Assembly: GCF_900100395.1 (NCBI RefSeq)
Contig: NZ_FNFB01000008.1
Coordinates: 229,618-293,617, forward strand
Source of the DNA: Nonomuraea maritima
GTDB lineage: Bacteria; Actinomycetota; Actinomycetes; Streptosporangiales; Streptosporangiaceae
Length of the DNA: 64,000 bases
Direction: 5' to 3'
Under the pieces are notes generated by a model. The model was not told where the DNA came from and made no database searches. It was given only the letters and a program-made list of their open reading frames with translations. A program made the position numbers and the translations under genes. Shown here in pieces: positions 9,842 through 18,292 of this stretch. How positions within the stretch are numbered: position 1 is the stretch's first letter; each line of letters begins with the position of its first letter.

Positions 9842-10587
9842 GCGTCCCGCCGGGTGAAGACGAGGGCGGCGACGGCGAGCAGCCCGGCCGTCCAGGCGAG
9901 CATCACCAGCCCGCCATGAACCGGGCCCTGTGCGGTGAACATCCGCGTCCCTGCCATGTCCGGCAGGTACGCCGCCAGGGGAGTGACCCGGGTCAGCAGG
10001 TGGGTGACGGACACGAACGAGGAGTTCACCACGAAGAAGACCATCGGCACGATCCCGCTCCTGGTGACCACGGTGACGGCCAAGGCGATCAGCGGCATCA
10101 GCATCCAGTAGACGACCGCCCCGGCGACCCGCGGGCCGAGCGCGTCCCAGGTGTGCCCGTGCTCGCCGAGTGCGGTCTGGGCCAGCCAGATCGTGGCCGG
10201 GATGACGACCACGGCGAGCGCGGCGGATACCCCGGCGAGCACGACCGCCTTGGCCAGCAGCAGCCTGCCGCGCCCCGGCACGGCGGTGAGGCTGGTCGTG
10301 ATCTGCCGGCCGCCGCCGGAGTCCTTGCTGCCCCGCGTGTACTCGCTGCCGATGATGACGACGCCCAGCACGACCGGCCCGAGGACCGCGAAGGGGACGA
10401 GTTCGAAGCCGACGGTCAGCGTGGTCACGGTGCCGAGGACGCCGTCGCCGCCCGCGTCGAGCTGGGCCGCGAGCCGGCGCGCGGTCGACGTCCCGAGAGC
10501 GGGCATCGCCACGAGCGTGAGGCCGATCGCGACCAGCGCGGACGGCAGGGAGAGGAGTTTGCGCCACTCCGCGGCCACCGCGCTCAT
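9838..10587 (-). CDS. ABC-2 type transporter permease (first permease)
   Basis: This 249-residue membrane protein has about six predicted helices (for example LVAIGLTLVAMPAL, FAVLGPVVLGVVIIG, AALAVVVIPATIWLA, MLAWTAGLLAVAALVF). IGSEYTRGS near residue 82 is the conserved ABC-2 permease motif. It shares the FTRRDA terminus with the next gene. The ATG start overlaps the ATPase stop by 4 bp (ATGA), so ATPase and permeases are translationally coupled. Confidence 0.88.
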   Translation of the reverse strand: MSAVAAEWRKLLSLPSALVAIGLTLVAMPALGTSTARRLAAQLDAGGDGVLGTVTTLTVGFELVPFAVLGPVVLGVVIIGSEYTRGSKDSGGGRQITTSLTAVPGRGRLLLAKAVVLAGVSAALAVVVIPATIWLAQTALGEHGHTWDALGPRVAGAVVYWMLMPLIALAVTVVTRSGIVPMVFFVVNSSFVSVTHLLTRVTPLAAYLPDMAGTRMFTAQGPVHGGLVMLAWTAGLLAVAALVFTRRDA

Positions 10588-11288
10588 CGGCCCCGCTCCT
10601 CGGTGAGGGCGAAGAACGCGTCCTCGAGGGACGCGTGCCCGCCGACGACCTCCGGCACCGTCCCGCGGGCGACGACCCGGCCCGCGTCGATCACGACCAG
10701 GTCGTCCGCGGTCCCGGCGGTCTCGCCCATCAGGTGGCTGGACAGCAGCACCGTGCGCCCCTCGGCCGCGTACGCCCGCAGGAACCGGCGGATCCAGCGG
10801 ATGCCCTCCGGGTCGAGCCCGTTGACCGGCTCGTCGAGGACCAGCACCTCCGGATCGCCCAGCAGCGCCGCCGCCAGGCCGAGCCGCCGTCCCGTTCCGA
10901 GGGAGTACGTCGAGACGCGCCGCCCCGCGACGTCCGCGAGCCCCACGAGGTCGAGCACCTCCTCCACCCGCGACCTCGGGATGCCGTTGCTGACGGCGAG
11001 CCAGGTCAGGTGGGCGCGCCCGCTCCGCGAGCCGTGGGCGCCGCCGCCGTCGAGCAGCGACCCCACCGTGCGCAAAGGGTTCCTGAGCTTCCGGTACGGA
11101 CGGCCGCCGACCAGCGCCGTCCCCGCGTCGGGGACGTCGAGGCCGAGCAGCACGCGCAGGGTCGAGGACTTGCCCGCGCCGTTCGGGCCGAGGAACCCGG
11201 TCACCCGGCCGGGAGAGGCGGTGAAGCTCACGTCGTCCACGGCGACTTTCCCGCCGTGGCGCTTGGTGAGGCCGTTGAGTTCGATCAC
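10584..11288 (-). CDS. ABC transporter ATP-binding protein
   Basis: An ABC ATPase of the drug/bacteriocin exporter (CcmA-like) class. Walker A GPNGAGKSS lies near residue 38. The signature region reads STYSLGTGRRLGLAAALLG: the usual LSGGQ is replaced by SLGTGRR, typical of this subfamily. Walker B is EVLVLDEPVNGLDPEG, followed by the H-loop in LLSSHLMGE. I chose GTG at 11288 because the product then begins with the family-typical IELNGLTKR; an ATG at 11324 would add 12 residues. It starts about 50 bp after the response-regulator gene on the same strand, so the two-component system probably controls this exporter. Confidence 0.92.
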   Translation of the reverse strand: MIELNGLTKRHGGKVAVDDVSFTASPGRVTGFLGPNGAGKSSTLRVLLGLDVPDAGTALVGGRPYRKLRNPLRTVGSLLDGGGAHGSRSGRAHLTWLAVSNGIPRSRVEEVLDLVGLADVAGRRVSTYSLGTGRRLGLAAALLGDPEVLVLDEPVNGLDPEGIRWIRRFLRAYAAEGRTVLLSSHLMGETAGTADDLVVIDAGRVVARGTVPEVVGGHASLEDAFFALTEERGR

Positions 11289-11340
11289 CGGTCCAGGGTG
11301 GCCGTCACCTCCCGCGGCGCGCATCGGCCAAAGGTTGACA

Positions 11341-12006
11341 TCAGCGCAGGGACTCGACGAACCCCGACTCGTAGGCGAGGATGACCAGCTGCGTGCGGTC
11401 ACGCACGCCCACCTTGACGAACAGCCTGCTGAGATACGTCTTGACCGTCGCCCGGCTGAGGAACAGCGCGGCGGCGATCTCCTCGTTCGACAGCCCCCGC
11501 ACGATCGCGGCCACGACGTCGCGCTCGCGCTCGGTCAGCGCGTCGAACCGCGCCGCGCCGGTCCCCCGCGCGGGCCGCCGCTCGGCCAGCCCGGCGATCA
11601 TGCGGCGGGTCACCTCGGGGGCGAGCATGGCGTCGCCCTCGTGGACGACGTGGATCGCCCGCACGATCTGCGCCGGCGGCGTGTTCTTCAGCAGGAAGCC
11701 CGCGGCTCCCGCGCGCAGCGCCTCGTAGACGTACTCGTCGAGGTCGAAGGTGGTGAGGACGACGACCCTGGTGGCGGGGTGCCGGGCGCAGATCGCGGCG
11801 GTCGCGGCCAGGCCGTCCGTGCCGGGCATGCGGATGTCCATCAGCACCACGCCGGGACGCAACCGGTCGGCGGCCGCCACCGCCTCCCCGCCGTCGCGCG
11901 CTTCTGCGACGGTGAGCAGCCCGGGGTCGCTGTCGACGAGTTCCCGCAGCGAGGCGCGCAGCAGATCGTCGTCCTCGGCGATGATCACGCTGACCCGATC
12001 AGGCAT
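11341..12006 (-). CDS. NarL/LuxR-type response regulator
   Basis: This 221-residue protein has a receiver domain (acidic pocket EDDD near residue 10, phospho-acceptor Asp in VVLMDIRMPG near 56, Lys in LLKNTPPAQI near 105) and a C-terminal LuxR-type HTH (LTEREREVV-like segment, GLSNEEIAAALFLSRATVKTYL near 175). Its start overlaps the end of the histidine kinase gene by 8 bp. The cognate exporter is downstream on the same strand, so autoregulation and control of the ABC genes are likely (inference). Confidence 0.93.
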   Translation of the reverse strand: MPDRVSVIIAEDDDLLRASLRELVDSDPGLLTVAEARDGGEAVAAADRLRPGVVLMDIRMPGTDGLAATAAICARHPATRVVVLTTFDLDEYVYEALRAGAAGFLLKNTPPAQIVRAIHVVHEGDAMLAPEVTRRMIAGLAERRPARGTGAARFDALTERERDVVAAIVRGLSNEEIAAALFLSRATVKTYLSRLFVKVGVRDRTQLVILAYESGFVESLR

Positions 12007-13099
12007 CGGCGGCCTCCTGCACGCGGACCGGGATCACCGCACGCACCCCGAACCCGCCGTCCGGCCGCGGCCCCGCGGTGAACGTGCCGCCGAGCAACTC
12101 GACCCGCTCGCGCAGGCCGATCAGCCCGTACCCGGGCGGGCCGTCACCCGTGCCGCCGCGCCCGTCGTCGTCGACCTCGACGTGGACCGCCCCGCCGCCG
12201 GTGACGCGCACGCGGCACCGCGCGCCCGGCGCGTGCCGGCCAACGTTGGTCAGGGCCTCCTGCACGACCCGGTACGCCGCCAGCCCCGCGCCAGGCGGCA
12301 CGTCGGCGACGTCCGTCATCGTGAGCTCGACCGGCAGCCCGGCCTGCCGCGACCGCTCGACCAGGCCGGGGAGGTCCTGGACGCCGGGCCGCGGGCCGCG
12401 CTCGGCCCCGTCGTCCCCGTCGCGGACCGCGCGCAGCACGCCGCGCAGCTCGTCGAGCGCCCGCCTGCTCGCCGACTCGATGCGGGCGAGCCTGCCGCGC
12501 ATCGCCTCGGCGTCACCGCCGACGTGCAGCGCCACCCCCGAGGTGATCGCGATCGTGCCCAGCGAGTGGGACACGACGTCGTGCACCTCCCTGATCACGC
12601 GCAGCCGCTCCTCGGCGACGGCGCGGTCCCGCTCGGCGCGGGTGGCCTGCTCGGCGGCGAGCCTGCCGTGCCGGACCTGGGCGCCGAGCGCCCACGCCGC
12701 CGCCGGCGCCGGCAGACTCGTCATCGCATAACGGGTCGCGGCCCCCGCCTCGGCGGGCCCCGCGAGGGCCAGCAGACCGATGCCCACGGCGACGACCACG
12801 GGCACCGACGGCAGGAACCTGCGACGGCCCCACCTGAGCGCCACGGGATACAGCGTCCAGGCCGCCGCGAGGAACGGGTCGTCCGTCACGCCCGCCACCG
12901 CGCCCGTGAGCGTGGCCGCGGCCACCAGGACGAACGCCGGCAGCGGCCACCACGACCTGAGCAGCATGCCGACGACCACGAGCGCGACCAGAGCCTGTGC
13001 CGGAGGGTCGGCCGGGAGCCAGAACACCAGGACGCACAGCAGCGCGGCCCCGAGGTCCTGGCCGACCGCGCCGGCCCGTCGAGGGGTGAAGAAGGCCAT
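11999..13099 (-). CDS. sensor histidine kinase, HisKA_3 type
   Basis: This 366-residue membrane kinase has four to five N-terminal hydrophobic helices within residues 15-150 and little extracellular loop, so it senses in or near the membrane. The dimerisation/phosphorylation box is RVIREVHDVVSHSLG (His near residue 172). The ATPase part contains VVQEALTNVGRHAPG (N-box) and GRGGTGDGPPGYGLIGLRERV (G-boxes). Small intramembrane-sensing kinases of this build often pair with LuxR-type regulators and ABC exporters, which is exactly the arrangement here (kinase, regulator, ATPase, two permeases). Confidence 0.92.
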   Translation of the reverse strand: MAFFTPRRAGAVGQDLGAALLCVLVFWLPADPPAQALVALVVVGMLLRSWWPLPAFVLVAAATLTGAVAGVTDDPFLAAAWTLYPVALRWGRRRFLPSVPVVVAVGIGLLALAGPAEAGAATRYAMTSLPAPAAAWALGAQVRHGRLAAEQATRAERDRAVAEERLRVIREVHDVVSHSLGTIAITSGVALHVGGDAEAMRGRLARIESASRRALDELRGVLRAVRDGDDGAERGPRPGVQDLPGLVERSRQAGLPVELTMTDVADVPPGAGLAAYRVVQEALTNVGRHAPGARCRVRVTGGGAVHVEVDDDGRGGTGDGPPGYGLIGLRERVELLGGTFTAGPRPDGGFGVRAVIPVRVQEAADA

Positions 13100-13122
13100 G
13101 CGCAGGACACTAACCGCCCGGC

Positions 13123-13863
13123 TCAGCGCTCGATGAGGGTCACTTCCAGGGAGTAGTGCGAGGCCCGGTAGACGTGCGAGCCGTGCTCGACGGCCCGGCC
13201 CTGGTCGTCGTACGTGGTGCGGATCATCGTCAGCAGCGGCGCGCCGCGCCGCTCCTCCAGCAGCCGCGCCTCCGTCTGCGTGGCCGCCCGCGCGCCGATG
13301 CGCTGGTTGGCCACCCGCATCCGTACGCCCGCCGCGCGCAGCAGCTCGTACAGGCCGCGGCCCTCGAGGTCGGCGGCGGTGAGCTGGGCGAGCGCCACCG
13401 GCAGCCAGTTGTGCAGCAGGGCGAGTGGCTCTCCGGCGGCGAAGCGCAGCCGCTCCAGGTAGAGGACGTCGGAGCCAGGCTCCACGCCGAGGATGCCCGC
13501 GACCCCCTCCTCCACCGGCCGCGGCTCCAGCGCGAGGACCTGCGTGGCCGGCTCCTGACCGGCCCGGCGCAGGTCGTCGTAGAGGCTCGTCAGCTCGACC
13601 GAGCGCTTGACCTGACCGTGCACCACCTGCGTGCCGACGCCGCGCTTGCGGACCAGCAGGCCCTTGTCGACCAGGTACTGGATCGCCTGGCGGATCGTCG
13701 GCCGCGACAGGCCCAGCTTGTCGGCGAGCAGGATCTCGTTGTCGAGCCGCGAACCGGGAGTCAGATCACCCCGCCTGATGGCCTCGGCGATCTGCTCGGC
13801 CACCTGGAAGTAGAGCGGCACTGGACTGGATCGGTCCAGGGCGATGGAGAGGTCCGCGGTCAT
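13123..13863 (-). CDS. GntR-family regulator, HutC subfamily (UTRA domain)
   Basis: This 246-residue protein has an N-terminal winged helix (VPLYFQVAEQIAEAIRRGDL, LADKLGLSRPTIRQAIQYL) and a C-terminal UTRA ligand-binding domain (residues 90-240, LYLERLRFAAGEPLALLHNWLP). DasR and NagR are relatives that bind sugar phosphates. I chose ATG 13863 because TTGTCT (13900-13895) and TAAGCT (13876-13871) with an 18-bp spacer end 7 bp before it, which implies a leaderless message; ATG 13887 would add eight residues. An operator-like site overlaps the -35. It is divergent from the inositol-phosphatase-family gene, a probable target. Confidence 0.9.
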   Translation of the reverse strand: MTADLSIALDRSSPVPLYFQVAEQIAEAIRRGDLTPGSRLDNEILLADKLGLSRPTIRQAIQYLVDKGLLVRKRGVGTQVVHGQVKRSVELTSLYDDLRRAGQEPATQVLALEPRPVEEGVAGILGVEPGSDVLYLERLRFAAGEPLALLHNWLPVALAQLTAADLEGRGLYELLRAAGVRMRVANQRIGARAATQTEARLLEERRGAPLLTMIRTTYDDQGRAVEHGSHVYRASHYSLEVTLIER

Positions 13864-13889
13864 GCTGATCAGCTTAACTGAGGTCATAA

Positions 13890-13899
13890 TGTCCAGACA
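13890..13899. promoter_or_regulatory. candidate HutC/DasR-like operator
   Basis: TGTCCAGACA is a near-palindrome with the same core as sites bound by HutC-subfamily GntR proteins (dre-type GTCTAGAC). It lies between the divergent GntR gene and the IMPase gene and covers the predicted -35 of the regulator. Binding by the adjacent regulator is inference. Confidence 0.5.
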
Positions 13900-13949
13900 A
13901 ATGCGTGTTCCAGGTGTTGGACATCCACATGAGAGGTAGGGGAGAGGGC

Positions 13950-14723
13950 ATGGATGCGACCCATCTGCTCGACACCGCCATCGAGGCCGCCAGGGCGGTC
14001 GGCCCCCAGCTGCGCAAGGCTTTCAGGTCCCGGCCCGACGTGACCGTCAAGCGTGATTTCCACGACCCCGTGACCGAGCACGACCGGGCCGCCGAGGAGA
14101 CCATCCGTGCCGTCATCTCCTCCCGCGCCCCAGGCAGCACGATCGTCGGCGAGGAGGGCGGCACGACCGGCGCCGGTGACATCGTCTGGTACGTCGACCC
14201 CATCGACGGCACCGCCAATTTCGCCGCCGGATTTCCCTTCTTCTGCGTCTCCATCGCCGCGGCCGTCCACGGCGAACTGGTGGCGGGCGTCGTGTACGAC
14301 CCCGTACGCGAGCAGGAGTTCACCGCGGGCCAGGACGGCGCGTGGTGCGACGGCACGCCGCTGCGCAGCACCGGAGCCACCCGCGACCAGGAGGCCATGC
14401 TGCTGATGAGCTACCCCACCCCGCAGGACCTCGACGCCGACGGCGAGCGGGCGCTGCGGCGCTACGCCGGATGCCTGGGGTCGTTCGCCACCGTGCGCAA
14501 GCCCGGCAGCGCCGCGCTCAAGCTCGCCTACGTCGCCGCCGGCTGGGCGGACGTCGCCTACGGCACCCGCTCCAACCCCTGGGACGTGGCCGCCGGGGCG
14601 CTGCTGGTGCGCCGGGCCGGAGGCGTCTACCTGGGTGATCCGCTGGTCGCCGGTGACTACCTGGCGCACGTGGGCGGGTTCGACCTCAGTTCGTCGGAGC
14701 TCGCCGAGGTGGCGCCGTCCTGA
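13950..14723 (+). CDS. inositol monophosphatase family protein
   Basis: The 257-residue product carries the Mg2+-dependent phosphatase signatures: Glu-Glu in VGEEGG near residue 70, YVDPIDGTANF near 88 and NPWDVAAGALLVRRAGG near 210. It could hydrolyse myo-inositol phosphate, histidinol phosphate or another sugar phosphate; the motifs alone do not decide. ATG 13950 has a purine-rich AGGTAGGGGAG at 13934-13944. Its 3' end overlaps the convergent HAD gene by 67 bp. Expression is probably controlled by the divergent HutC-type regulator. Confidence 0.9.
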   Translation: MDATHLLDTAIEAARAVGPQLRKAFRSRPDVTVKRDFHDPVTEHDRAAEETIRAVISSRAPGSTIVGEEGGTTGAGDIVWYVDPIDGTANFAAGFPFFCVSIAAAVHGELVAGVVYDPVREQEFTAGQDGAWCDGTPLRSTGATRDQEAMLLMSYPTPQDLDADGERALRRYAGCLGSFATVRKPGSAALKLAYVAAGWADVAYGTRSNPWDVAAGALLVRRAGGVYLGDPLVAGDYLAHVGGFDLSSSELAEVAPS

Positions 14724-15415
14724 TGATCGGCGCGCAGGAGGCCCGCCAGTTCCGACAGTGAGGCGATGCGGGGGAACCCGGCGGGCGGCGGCTCGACGCC
14801 GAGCCGGTCGAGCCAGGCCGAGCGCATCCCCGTGGCCGCCGGGCCGGTGACGTCGTTGGGCACGTCGTCACCCACCAGCAGCACCTCATCGGGGGCCAGG
14901 CCGAGCGCGGCGGCGGCCCCGGTGTAGGAGACGGGTGAGGGCTTGAAGCCGCCCAGCACCTCGCCCGTCAGCACCGGGCCGACCAGCCCCTCCAGGCCGA
15001 TCGCGCGGATCTTCGCCTCCTGCATGCGCTGGGCGCCGTTCGTCAGCACCCCGAGCGCGTAGCCGCCGAGCCCCGCCACCGCCTGCGCCACGTCGGGGTA
15101 GGCGATCCACCTCGCCCGATAGCGGCTCGCGAACTCCTCGTACGCGCCGTCGAGGTCGGCGGGGAGCGCCAGGCCGAGCTCCCGGCACAGCCCCGACAGC
15201 CGCAGGCGGCGCTGCTCCTGCACCGTGCACCGGCCCGCCTGCCACATCGCGAGGTACGGTCCCTCCAGCGCGGCCCAGAGCGCGGCCGTCTCGGCCAGGC
15301 GCGGGTGGCCCGGCGCGCGCTCCTCGACCCAGGCGACGATCGCGGCGTCGGCGGCCGCCCGGTGGTCGAACAGGGTGCCGTCGAGGTCGAACAGGATCCC
15401 CTTGAGAGGCGTCAT
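14657..15415 (-). CDS. HAD-superfamily hydrolase
   Basis: This 252-residue HAD phosphatase starts with motif I KGILFDLDGTLFDH (nucleophile Asp10 and acid/base Asp12). Motif II is GVLTNGAQ near residue 125, motif III the Lys in GGFKPSPVSYTGA near 155, and motif IV VLLVGDDVPNDVTGPAATG near 180. The helical cap between motifs I and II is of the C1 type, as in YjjG-like nucleotidases. The last 22 codons run antisense to the 3' end of the inositol-phosphatase gene. The substrate is unknown. Confidence 0.88.
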   Translation of the reverse strand: MTPLKGILFDLDGTLFDHRAAADAAIVAWVEERAPGHPRLAETAALWAALEGPYLAMWQAGRCTVQEQRRLRLSGLCRELGLALPADLDGAYEEFASRYRARWIAYPDVAQAVAGLGGYALGVLTNGAQRMQEAKIRAIGLEGLVGPVLTGEVLGGFKPSPVSYTGAAAALGLAPDEVLLVGDDVPNDVTGPAATGMRSAWLDRLGVEPPPAGFPRIASLSELAGLLRADHQDGATSASSDELRSNPPTCAR

Positions 15416-15465
15416 CGAAGCTCCGGGTAGGGCGGACTGCGGCGGCGTCCGGCGGGAGGTCAACC

Positions 15466-16221
15466 CTACTGGGCCGCCGCCTGCCGCACGGACGCCGGCT
15501 CGGCGGACGCCGTGACGATGCGCGCGGCCGTCTCCCGCGGAGGGTAGCCCAGCGTGAGGCCGCGGATCGGCAGCGGGGCCCGCGCGAAGCGCTCCTCGCC
15601 GTTCTCGGGCAGCACGTAGTGCAGGGCGGGGGAGTGCAGGCGGTGGGCGTCGAGGACCGCCACCGCGGGCTCGGCCAGGTCGCGCGGCAGCGCCTCGCGG
15701 TAGTCGGCGATCAGGGCGTCGAGGTCGAACAGGTGGACGTAGCGCTCGGAGGTGCCGGCCACCACCCGGACCAGGTCGCCCTCGACCCGCGCGCGGTAGA
15801 CGAGGTTGGTGCCGCCGCAGCCGGCGAACCAGTCGAGCGCCTCGGCGGCGGGCAGGCGGAAGGTGCCGTACGGCTTGCGCCCGTACAGCAGGGCCTCGGC
15901 GATCCAGCGGTCGCACCACAGCTCGTCGTGGTACGGCGACGGCGCGCCGGGGCCGGCCGTCAGGCCCTGGGCCAGCACCAGGTTCCACGCCGACACCATC
16001 GGGCTGGTGAAGCGCGGCATGAAGGGGCCGTGCCAGCGGCTGAGCGCGTAGCCGTACCAGACGGTGACGACCTCGACCTGGCCGCCGGGCAGGGCGCGCT
16101 CGTAGGTGCCGTTCATGACCTGCCCGCCGTCGGGGTGCCGCCACGGCCCGGGTGCCGGCCCGGTGCCCGCCGGTACGGCGGGAGTGCGGTAGTCGGGATG
16201 CAGGATCCACGCGTCCGCCAC
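15466..16221 (-). CDS. conserved hypothetical protein, 251 aa
   Basis: I do not recognise this family. The product is soluble, rich in Trp/Tyr (AWILHPDYRTP, VWYGYALSRWHGPFMPRF, ELWCDRWIAEALLYGRKPYG) and has no signal peptide or membrane segment. Codon use is strongly GC3-biased as in neighbours, so the frame is real. It lies 50 bp upstream of the HAD gene on the same strand and could be co-transcribed with it. The upstream region contains repeated GTGCAA half-sites. Confidence 0.72.
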   Translation of the reverse strand: MADAWILHPDYRTPAVPAGTGPAPGPWRHPDGGQVMNGTYERALPGGQVEVVTVWYGYALSRWHGPFMPRFTSPMVSAWNLVLAQGLTAGPGAPSPYHDELWCDRWIAEALLYGRKPYGTFRLPAAEALDWFAGCGGTNLVYRARVEGDLVRVVAGTSERYVHLFDLDALIADYREALPRDLAEPAVAVLDAHRLHSPALHYVLPENGEERFARAPLPIRGLTLGYPPRETAARIVTASAEPASVRQAAAQ

Positions 16222-16279
16222 GGCGTCAGCCCCTTCCGATCAGCTTGTCACGGCAGGTCAGAGGATCAGAGACGCCATC

Positions 16280-16360
16280 GTGCAACACGGGTCATGCCCG
16301 TGCAAGAGTCCGGGTGCAAACGCTGATGTTTGTCATCACCTCACCGCGGGGGTGTTTGCA
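16280..16360. promoter_or_regulatory. cluster of GTGCAA/TTTGCA half-sites
   Basis: GTGCAA occurs at 16280, 16300 and 16314 in direct orientation, and the last (TGCAAAC, 16315-16321) has an inverted partner GTTTGCA at 16354-16360. The cluster lies upstream of the unknown 251-residue gene and downstream of the FCD regulator. It looks like a multi-site operator; the cognate protein is unknown. Confidence 0.35.
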
Positions 16361-16383
16361 AGGGGCGTCGGCGGGCCGCTCGG

Positions 16384-17055
16384 TCAGTGGTGCCGGCGGT
16401 GGTCGCCGGCCTCGCGGACGTGGTCGATCATGACGCGTTCCGCGGTGTCGCCGTCGCCCGCCTCCAGGGCGGCAAGGAGGCGCGCGTGAGCGTCGAGCTG
16501 GCGCCCGGCCTGCTGCGGGTCGAGCCACAGCGACGCCTCGGAGGGCACCGGGAAGCTGTTGCGCACCGCCCTCGCGTGCGCGCCGAGGAACGCCGGGCCG
16601 CCGATGTCGACGATGCGCAGGTGGAAGCGCCTGCTCCGCTCGCCCAGCCCGTCGTGCCTGCCGTGGGCGGCGTCCTCGGTCATCGCGGCGTGCAGCTCGC
16701 GCAGCTCCGCCAGCTCGCCGGGGGTGATCCTGGCCGCCGCGAGCCGCGCGCCGAGCCCTTCGACGACCGCGCGCAGCCCGTAGTACTCGGCCGTCGCCTC
16801 GTCGCCGAGGTCGACGACGGTGGCGCCGTGGTGGGCCTCGTAGCTGATCAGCCGGTCCTTCTCCAGCCTGCGCAGCGCCTCGCGGACGGGGGTCACGGAC
16901 ACCCCCAGCCGCTTGGCCACCTCGCCCGCCCGTAGCGCCGTACCGCCGGGGATCCGCGAGGTGCGGATCTCCTCCAGCAGCACGGTGTAGACGTACTCGG
17001 CCTTGCTCATGGGCGGCCGCGGCTCGGTGAAGGACATGTCCTCAGTGTCGCGCAT
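16384..17055 (-). CDS. GntR-family regulator, FadR/FCD subfamily
   Basis: This 223-residue protein has an N-terminal winged helix (KAEYVYTVLLEEIRTSRIPGG, cited in part; VAKRLGVSVTPVREALRRLEKDRL) and a C-terminal all-helical FCD domain with the metal-binding pattern (residues 95-215, including ELRELHAAM, HLRIVDIGG, HARLLAALEAGD, MIDHVREAGDHRRHH). Such regulators respond to carboxylic acids or acyl-CoAs. The stop lies just before the GTGCAA repeat region. It is divergent from the CoA-transferase/lyase operon, its most likely target. ATG 17037 is an alternative start. Confidence 0.9.
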   Translation of the reverse strand: MRDTEDMSFTEPRPPMSKAEYVYTVLLEEIRTSRIPGGTALRAGEVAKRLGVSVTPVREALRRLEKDRLISYEAHHGATVVDLGDEATAEYYGLRAVVEGLGARLAAARITPGELAELRELHAAMTEDAAHGRHDGLGERSRRFHLRIVDIGGPAFLGAHARAVRNSFPVPSEASLWLDPQQAGRQLDAHARLLAALEAGDGDTAERVMIDHVREAGDHRRHH

Positions 17056-17068
17056 GGAGACCCGCCTG

Positions 17069-17104
17069 TTGACCTATGACATATTTCTTATAACTTACAT
17101 AACC
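17069..17104 (+). promoter_or_regulatory. AT-rich promoter/operator of the CoA-transferase operon
   Basis: TTGACC at 17069-17074 and TAACTT at 17091-17096 (16-bp spacer) end 8 bp before the ATG at 17105, so the message is probably leaderless. The segment (ACATATTTCTTATAACTTA) is strikingly AT-rich for this genome. TTAT and ATAA flank a 7-bp core, a possible FCD-regulator site. Confidence 0.5.
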
Positions 17105-18292
17105 ATGACGAGTCTCGCCGACCTGCGGGTCATCGACGCGGCGACACTGTTCGCCGGTCCCTCCGCCGCGATGATGCTGGGCGACTTCGGCGCCGACGTG
17201 ATCAAGATCGAGCACCCCCGGCGGGGCGACCCGTCACGCGGGCACGGCGCCTCCCTCGACGGCGTGGGCCTGTGGTGGAAGACGCTGTCGCGCAACAAGC
17301 GCGCCGCCGCCGTCGACCTGTCGCACCCCGACGGGCAGGAGATCCTGCGCCGCCTGGCAGAACGGTCCGACGTGCTGATCGAGAACTTCCGCCCCGGCAC
17401 CCTCGAACGCTGGAACCTCGCCCCCGCCGACCTCATGAAGCTCAACCCGCGGCTGATCGTGGCGCGGATGACCGGCTTCGGGCAGGCCGGGCCCATGGCC
17501 GGGCGGCCGGGGTTCGGCACGCTGGCCGAGGCCATGAGCGGGTTCGCGGCCATGACCGGGCAGCCCGACGGCCCGCCGACGCTCCCTCCGCTCGCCCTCG
17601 CCGACGGCATCGCCGGCCTGGCCATGTCGTACGCGATCATGGTGGCGCTGCACGCCCGCGAGCGGACCGGGCGCGGGCAGGTCGTCGATCTGGCCATCAT
17701 CGAGCCGATCCTCGGCCTGCTCGGGCCGCAGATGACCGCCTACAAGGCGCTCGGGGCGGTGCCGAAGCGGACGGGCAACCGGTCCAGCAGCAACGCGCCG
17801 CGCAACACCTACCGCACCCGCGACGGGCGCTGGCTCGCCGTCTCCACCAGCGCGCAGCCGATCGCCGAGCGCGTGGTCACTCTGGTGGGCAGGCCCGACC
17901 TGGTCGAGCAGCCGTGGTTCGCGACCGGGCACGGGCGCGTCCAGCACGTGGACGAGCTGGACGAGGCCGTCGCCTCCTGGATCGCCGAGCGCGACGCCGA
18001 CGAGGTCATCGCCCGCTTCGAGGAGGCGCAGGCCGCCGTCGCGCCCATCTACGACGTCACCGACATCGCCGAGGACCCGCAGTACGCCGCGCTCGGCACG
18101 TTCGTCGAGATGGACGACGAGGAACTCGGCCCGCTCACCCTGCAGAACGTCCTGTTCCGCCTGTCGGACACGCCCGGCGAGGTGCGCTGGCCAGGACGCC
18201 CGCTCGGCCGCGACACCGACGAGGTGCTCGCCGAGCTCGACTACCCGGACGACCTGGTCGCCGCGCTGCGCGAGAAAGGCGTGATCGCATGA
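17105..18292 (+). CDS. CaiB/BaiF (family III) CoA transferase
   Basis: The 395-residue enzyme belongs to family III CoA transferases, which move CoA between carboxylic acids. It opens with LRVIDAATLFAGPSAAMMLGDFGADVIKIEHPRRGDP (cited in segments), the classical N-terminus. LSHPDGQEILRRLAERSDVLIENFRPG and the catalytic Asp region GQVVDLAIIEP near residue 198 follow. The start is ATG 17105. Its stop overlaps the lyase start (ATGA), so both are made in equal amounts. Together with the lyase it should activate and cleave a branched or hydroxylated dicarboxylic acid; the exact acid is unknown. Confidence 0.92.
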   Translation: MTSLADLRVIDAATLFAGPSAAMMLGDFGADVIKIEHPRRGDPSRGHGASLDGVGLWWKTLSRNKRAAAVDLSHPDGQEILRRLAERSDVLIENFRPGTLERWNLAPADLMKLNPRLIVARMTGFGQAGPMAGRPGFGTLAEAMSGFAAMTGQPDGPPTLPPLALADGIAGLAMSYAIMVALHARERTGRGQVVDLAIIEPILGLLGPQMTAYKALGAVPKRTGNRSSSNAPRNTYRTRDGRWLAVSTSAQPIAERVVTLVGRPDLVEQPWFATGHGRVQHVDELDEAVASWIAERDADEVIARFEEAQAAVAPIYDVTDIAEDPQYAALGTFVEMDDEELGPLTLQNVLFRLSDTPGEVRWPGRPLGRDTDEVLAELDYPDDLVAALREKGVIA

